Part shown: positions 63,189 to 64,000 of the stretch, one piece after another
Position numbering within the stretch: position 1 is the stretch's first letter
How the letters are laid out: each line of letters opens with the position of its first letter
Source of the DNA: Parasedimentitalea psychrophila
GTDB taxonomy: Bacteria; Pseudomonadota; Alphaproteobacteria; Rhodobacterales; Rhodobacteraceae
Length of the DNA stretch: 64,000 nt
NCBI RefSeq assembly: GCF_030285785.1
Contig: NZ_CP127247.1
Coordinates: 868,001-932,000, forward strand
Direction: 5' to 3'
Program-made: the position numbers and the translations under genes
Notes under the pieces: model-generated
Databases searched by the model: none
What the model saw: only the letters and a program-made list of their open reading frames with translations
What the model was told of the DNA's origin: nothing

Positions 63189-64000
63189 TCAATAAATCTC
63201 GAACAAGCCCGCCGCGCCCATGCCGCCGCCGATACACATGGTGACCACCCCCAGCTTGGCACCCCGTCGCTTGCCCTCGCGCAGGATATGGCCGGTCATC
63301 CGGGCCCCGGTCATGCCAAAGGGATGGCCAATGGCGATCGAGCCGCCGTTGACGTTGCATTTCGCATCATCAATGCCCAGCCGGTCGCGACAGTACAGCG
63401 CCTGTGATGCAAAGGCCTCGTTCAGCTCCCAGATATCAATATCATCGACCTTCAGCCCGTGACGCTGCAGCAGACGCGGCACCGCAAACACCGGGCCAAT
63501 GCCCATCTCGTCTGGCTCGCAGCCTGCGACACAGAAGCCCTTGAAGGCGCCCATCGGCTCAATGCCCTGCTGCTCGGCCTGTTTGCTGTCCATCAGCACC
63601 AGCGCCGCCGCACCGTCCGACAGTTGGCTGGCATTGCCGGCGGTGACAAAGCCGCCATCGCGCACCGGGTTCAACCCCTGCAGCCCTTCGATCACCGTAT
63701 TGGGGCGATTGCATTCGTCGCGGTCCACGGTGGTCTCGTGCATCGAGACCTCGCCGCTGTCCTTGTCCTTGACTGCCATGGTGGCCAACATCGGGGCGAT
63801 TTCATCGTCAAACAAACCCGCCGCCTGTGCGGCTGCAATCCTTTGCTGACTGCGCAGCGCATACTGGTCCTGCGCCTCGCGGCTGATACCATAGCGCTGT
63901 GCGACAATATCGGCGGTCTCAATCATCGCCATGTAGATGGCCGGCTTGTGCTCGGCGATCCAAGCGTCCTGCGCCGCGCGCAGCTTGGGCTGCACCATCG
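63189..64000 (-). CDS. Acetyl-CoA C-acyltransferase (thiolase), 5' end outside window
   Basis: The frame is open to the right edge, so the N-terminus with the nucleophilic Cys is missing. Visible parts are typical: MAMIETADIVAQRYGISREAQDQYALRSQQRIAAAQAAGLF, VTAGNASQLSDGAAALVLMD, IDIWELNEAFASQALY, catalytic His in VNGGSIAIGHPFGMTGARM and acid/base Cys in GVVTMCIGGGMGAAGLFE. It releases acetyl-CoA in the last beta-oxidation step and lies upstream of two acyl-CoA dehydrogenase genes in the same direction. Confidence 0.95.
   Translation of the reverse strand, partial: MVQPKLRAAQDAWIAEHKPAIYMAMIETADIVAQRYGISREAQDQYALRSQQRIAAAQAAGLFDDEIAPMLATMAVKDKDSGEVSMHETTVDRDECNRPNTVIEGLQGLNPVRDGGFVTAGNASQLSDGAAALVLMDSKQAEQQGIEPMGAFKGFCVAGCEPDEMGIGPVFAVPRLLQRHGLKVDDIDIWELNEAFASQALYCRDRLGIDDAKCNVNGGSIAIGHPFGMTGARMTGHILREGKRRGAKLGVVTMCIGGGMGAAGLFEIY

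Overview
The window looks like a chromosomal piece of a marine alphaproteobacterium of the Roseobacter group (Rhodobacterales). This rests on a compact ureD-A-(small gene)-B-C-(DUF1127)-E-F-G urease cluster, a fused indolepyruvate:ferredoxin oxidoreductase, the MR/MLE, Rieske and acyl-CoA dehydrogenase gene content, and high GC with ATGA-type start/stop overlaps. The genus cannot be fixed from the sequence alone.

Layout. 1-6.9 kb: the 3' part of a urea ABC importer gene (urtA, minus strand) diverges from a urease operon. 6.9-15.3 kb is an accessory island. It holds an IS3-type orfA fragment, an IS3 element interrupted by a second IS3 element (3-bp target duplication), an IS6-family element, and then a segment bounded by two near-identical 489-bp inverted repeats. 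Each repeat carries the leader and first 57 codons of an unfamiliar gene. The right-hand copy continues into a protein with polymerase-palm-like motifs that is split by an IS407-type element (CCGG duplication). The left-hand copy is joined to an OST-HTH/LOTUS gene. A tRNA-Gln gene closes the island. 15.3-17.2 kb is gene-poor and decayed, with a caspase-like pseudogene.

17.2-31.9 kb is mostly catabolic: a LysR regulator, a PhyH dioxygenase coupled to an HD-domain oxygenase-like protein (PhnY/PhnZ-like architecture), a Rieske oxygenase, an AT-rich sulfatase, a CPA1 antiporter, an FKBP prolyl isomerase, haloacid dehalogenase, threonine dehydratase, enol-lactonase pcaD, an MFS exporter, an alcohol dehydrogenase and an enolase-superfamily enzyme. 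32-41.5 kb: a very large ABC-exporter-like protein with a degenerate ATPase and a C-terminal cyclic-nucleotide-binding domain, a DUF3307 protein, the indolepyruvate oxidoreductase with a convergent TetR gene, a GST and a small methyltransferase. 41.8-49 kb: an oligopeptide-type ABC transporter operon ending in a CoA-transferase gene.

49-51.5 kb: a large MscS channel. 51.9-58.4 kb: seven genes joined by short overlaps (four glycosyltransferases, histidine phosphatase, NodB-like deacetylase, methyltransferase), probably one surface-glycan or glycolipid pathway, followed by rpe. The right end carries a membrane protein, YnfA, a hotdog thioesterase, two acyl-CoA dehydrogenases and a truncated thiolase, together a fatty-acid or branched-acid beta-oxidation operon.

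The best candidates for something undescribed are the inverted-repeat element with its polymerase-like protein, the PhnYZ-like/Rieske set, the pseudo-ATPase ABC protein with a CNB domain, and the coupled glycan cluster. All functions are read from sequence by eye; no database search was run.
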